From positions 1 through 64,000 of the forward strand of contig JANRJL010000110.1 of NCBI GenBank assembly GCA_033763995.1: a stretch of 64,000 nt of DNA. The letters run 5' to 3'. Below the pieces are notes generated by a model that did no database searches, was not told where the DNA came from, and was given only the letters and a program-made list of their open reading frames with translations. Source of the DNA: GCA-2737725 sp033763995 (GTDB lineage: Bacteria; Pseudomonadota; Alphaproteobacteria; Rhodospirillales; Rhodospirillaceae). Position numbers and translations under genes: made by a program. Of the stretch, positions 62,023 through 64,000 are shown piece after piece; position 1 is the first letter of the stretch; the number at the start of each line of letters is the position of its first letter.

Positions 62023-62149
62023 TGTCATCCTGGGGCCCCCGGGTTCGCGCGAAGCGCGACCCGAGGACAAGCTTGTCCCCAGGATCCAGGGCTACAACCT
62101 CGATCGGCGCGGTGACTCCTGGATCCTGGGAATAAATCCCAGGATGACA
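62023..62149. repeat. 127-bp palindromic repeat, copy 2
   Basis: Terminal arms TGTCATCCTGGG and CCCAGGATGACA match in position the arms of copy 1 at 18646-18737, with paired substitutions. An extra internal hairpin GGGTTCGCGC-GAA-GCGCGACCC (about 62040-62064) is present only here. Both copies contain CTTGTCCCCAGGA, CAACCTCGATC and GTGACTCCTGG. Confidence 0.85.
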
Positions 62150-62261
62150 CCTGAGTTGCGGATACTCTTGCGATACCCTGCTTTATCGAGACAGCAATCT
62201 TAGCGTCAAAACATGCGGCCGGTCGCAGGATTAAACTTGGCCTCAAGCCTTCGTGAACGGC

Positions 62262-63476
62262 TTACCCCGCCTTGCGCCCGCCGAAAATGAACCAGCCGCC
62301 GCGGCCGTGGGGCGGCGACGGTATCTCGCCCTTCAGGAACTTCTCGTAGTTCTCGGGCGCGACGCTGGCCGGCACCGGCACTTCCAGCTCGAAGGTGCCC
62401 GCACGCGGGAACCCGGCCGCCACCGCGAGCTGGGTGGGGTCCTGGGCGCGGTAGTGGGCATAGTGCGGCTCGTTGTTGTAGCGGCTGTCCCAGTTGAAGC
62501 TGAAATCCAGCAGCGGGTCGCACATCTTGCTGGGCGGCAGTTCCATGTGCGCCATGATGCCGCCGGGGCTGAGCAAGCGGTAACACTCGGCCAGCACGCG
62601 CTTGGTGGCGGGCACCGAAATCTCGTGCAGGAAGAAACTCGAGACAATCAGGTCGAAGTGGCCGTCGGGGTAGTCGATGGACTCGGCGTTCTGCTGGCTG
62701 AAGTGAATCGCCACCCCTTTGTGCGCGGCCTGGACGTGGCCGTAGCGCAAACTGGGTGCGGCGATGTCGAGGCCGTGCAGTTCGACGCCCGGAAAAAGAT
62801 CGCGGTAGCCGTAGAGCTGCTTGCCTTCCTGGGTGGCGAGATCGAGCATGCGTTTGGGCTTGAAATCGGGGAACTTGCGCGCGAGCCACGTGCCCACCGA
62901 CGTACCGACGCTGCCGAAATCGCGGTGGATGCTCGTCGGCGGTCCGGAGATGCGCCGGCCTTGAAAGAGCAGCGCCTGGGACACATCGCCCTCGCCCGCG
63001 TGCTCGGACCAATAGCCGCCCGGCGTCAGGTGCGCGTCCATGCCGACGAGATACTGCGGATAGGCCATGCGCGGATTGAGCCTGAGCGTGCCACCGGCAC
63101 GGCTGGTGGCCGGGACCTTGGCCGCGGCAGCGTTCAATTGCGGGATGACGCGCTCGACGACGGGCTGCACCGCGTGGGGCCCCATCTCCTGGGCGTTGTA
63201 GCGCAGTGAACTATAGGTGCGGAAAAACGTGTTGCCCTTGATGGCGTGGAAAATTTCCTTGGCCGTGCGGGCCGGGCGCTGCTTGGCCTTGATGAAATTC
63301 GGTTCGACCGCCGCCGTGTATTCGTCGCGCACCTGGTAGCGCAGGTTCATCATGGCGTGGTTGAGCAACGCCACGACATAGCGAGTGCGCGCGACCTCGT
63401 CGTGGGTCGGCTTGAAAAAAGCGTCGAGGTCGGGCGTGTCGCCGGTCTCGAGAGGATGGAGCGGGGCTTCGGGCAT
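62262..63476 (-). CDS. SAM-methyltransferase-like protein
   Basis: The 404-residue protein has a helical N-terminal half (ARTRYVVALLNHAMMNLRYQVRDEY) and a C-terminal methyltransferase fold: MLDLATQEGKQLYGY in place of motif I, HGLDIAAPSLRYGH, LIVSSFFLHEISVPATKRVLAECYRLLSPGGIMAHMEL. Motif I lacks the usual GxGxG (it reads ATQEG), but the later motifs are strong. Substrate unknown; it stands alone with the repeat downstream and a toxin-antitoxin pair divergent from it. Confidence 0.78.
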   Translation of the reverse strand: MPEAPLHPLETGDTPDLDAFFKPTHDEVARTRYVVALLNHAMMNLRYQVRDEYTAAVEPNFIKAKQRPARTAKEIFHAIKGNTFFRTYSSLRYNAQEMGPHAVQPVVERVIPQLNAAAAKVPATSRAGGTLRLNPRMAYPQYLVGMDAHLTPGGYWSEHAGEGDVSQALLFQGRRISGPPTSIHRDFGSVGTSVGTWLARKFPDFKPKRMLDLATQEGKQLYGYRDLFPGVELHGLDIAAPSLRYGHVQAAHKGVAIHFSQQNAESIDYPDGHFDLIVSSFFLHEISVPATKRVLAECYRLLSPGGIMAHMELPPSKMCDPLLDFSFNWDSRYNNEPHYAHYRAQDPTQLAVAAGFPRAGTFELEVPVPASVAPENYEKFLKGEIPSPPHGRGGWFIFGGRKAG

Positions 63477-63628
63477 GTTGATCCGTTACTCGTGCCGATA
63501 GTGGTTAATTGGGTCCGCGGCCGGCAAAAAACAACGAATTTTAACGAGGATAACCATAGTGAGAGCACGGCGGCATTCCCAGCAACCGATATTAAGCTAT
63601 AATTGCGACGTGATCTGAGGTTCAACCC

Positions 63629-63856
63629 ATGAAGTACCGGCGCATTACCACCCATCCCGGCCAGATGAACGGCATGCCCTGCATCCGCGGGCTGCGGATT
63701 CCGGTGGCGAGCGTGGTCGGCATGGTCGCCGACGGCATGACGCATGAGGCCATTCTGGCGGCCTATCCCGACCTGCAAGCCGACGACATTCGCGAGGCCC
63801 TCAGCTTCGCCGCCGAGGCGGTGCGTGAGCGGGAATTGCCGCTCGCCGCGCGTTGA
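63629..63856 (+). CDS. DUF433 antitoxin-like protein
   Basis: The 75-residue protein has the DUF433 pattern: ITTHPGQMNGMPCIRGLRIPV, VVGMVADGMTHEAILAAYPDL and DDIREALSFAAE. DUF433 proteins are helix-turn-helix antitoxins usually followed by a DUF5615 PIN-like toxin, which is the case here with a four-base overlap (TTGA). It would bind and neutralise the toxin and repress the pair. Confidence 0.9.
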   Translation: MKYRRITTHPGQMNGMPCIRGLRIPVASVVGMVADGMTHEAILAAYPDLQADDIREALSFAAEAVRERELPLAAR

Positions 63857-64000
63857 GGTTTCTGGTCGATAACGCTCTTTCGCCAAGGCTTTCGGACCTG
63901 CTGAAAGCGGCGGGCCATGACGCCGTCCATGTCCGCGCGTACGGTTTGCAAAACGCGGACGATGGCACAGTTTTCGACCGCGCCATCGCCGAAAAACGAA
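63853..64000 (+). CDS. DUF5615 PIN-like toxin, N-terminal part (cut by window end)
   Basis: The frame starts with TTG overlapping the DUF433 stop and reads RFLVDNALSPRLSDLL, then KAAGHDAVHVRAYGLQNADD, the DUF5615 pattern in which the first aspartate (LVDN) and the later ADD belong to the PIN-like nuclease site. 49 residues are visible; the gene continues past the window. Likely an RNase toxin. Confidence 0.85.
   Translation, partial: MRFLVDNALSPRLSDLLKAAGHDAVHVRAYGLQNADDGTVFDRAIAEKR

Noticed and set aside
1..64000. tRNA, rRNA, riboswitches, prophage or complete insertion sequences
   Set aside because: I saw no cloverleaf with a GGTTCGANTCC arm, no rRNA stretch, no transposase or integrase and no phage structural gene.

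Overview
The window is GC-rich chromosomal DNA (roughly two thirds G+C by eye) from what is most likely an alphaproteobacterium, perhaps in or near Rhodospirillales. The grounds are a ccoNOQP-ccoGHIS cytochrome cbb3 cluster, two DUF2336 proteins, DUF1838 proteins with Tat signals, pst/pho genes with very large PstC and PstA subunits, and palindromic intergenic repeats of the kind common in that class. No species can be named from sequence alone. I found no rRNA, tRNA, CRISPR array, complete insertion sequence or prophage.

Layout. 1-6843: 3' end of ccoN, then ccoO, ccoQ, ccoP, ccoG, ccoH, ccoI and ccoS, a full high-affinity terminal oxidase with its assembly genes; the last four are joined by ATGA overlaps. 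6840-17741: a surface-glycan type region with a GT4 and two GT2 glycosyltransferases (one fused to a methyltransferase), four SAM-methyltransferase genes, a flippase-like membrane protein and a GT-C-like membrane protein. 17939-26653: an unknown 229-aa protein, an orphan TRAP binding protein, an M24 peptidase, a DMT transporter broken by an in-frame stop, a DnaJ-class protein, and a 1116-aa surface protein with a pilin-like N-terminus, LamG-like domains and a glycine-rich C-terminus. 26654-30204: a regulatory region with two near-identical palindromic operators, then a Tat-exported amine oxidase and two DUF1838-like genes. 30219-36578: esterase, gloA, TRIC-type channel, two DUF2336 paralogues that both appear to start with TTG, apt, and a DUF1838 gene. 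36588-45415: dctA and pstS-pstC-pstA-pstB-phoB (minus strand) with a PhoB box before pstS and two pairs of inverted hairpin repeats, one at each end of the pstC-phoB block. 45479-48131: tkt-rpe. 48417-51374: an adenylate-forming ligase and a stand-alone NRPS-type condensation protein with clearly lower G+C than the rest. 51378-64000: a multi-PAS diguanylate cyclase, msrQ, an MFS carrier, a fourth DUF1838-type gene, a DUF2189 membrane protein, a two-gene YeeE/YedE carrier, an alcohol dehydrogenase, a DsbA-like protein, a methyltransferase, and the start of a DUF433/DUF5615 toxin-antitoxin pair cut by the window end.

How the genes fit together. The cco cluster supports respiration at low oxygen. 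The glycan block plausibly builds and methylates a lipid-linked or surface glycan. pst-phoB is the phosphate-starvation uptake system, but phoU and phoR are absent nearby. The most unusual items are the low-GC ligase/condensation pair with no visible carrier protein, the pilin-LamG-glycine-rich protein, the DUF1838 set with its twin operators, and several families of structured intergenic repeats whose copies show compensatory base changes.
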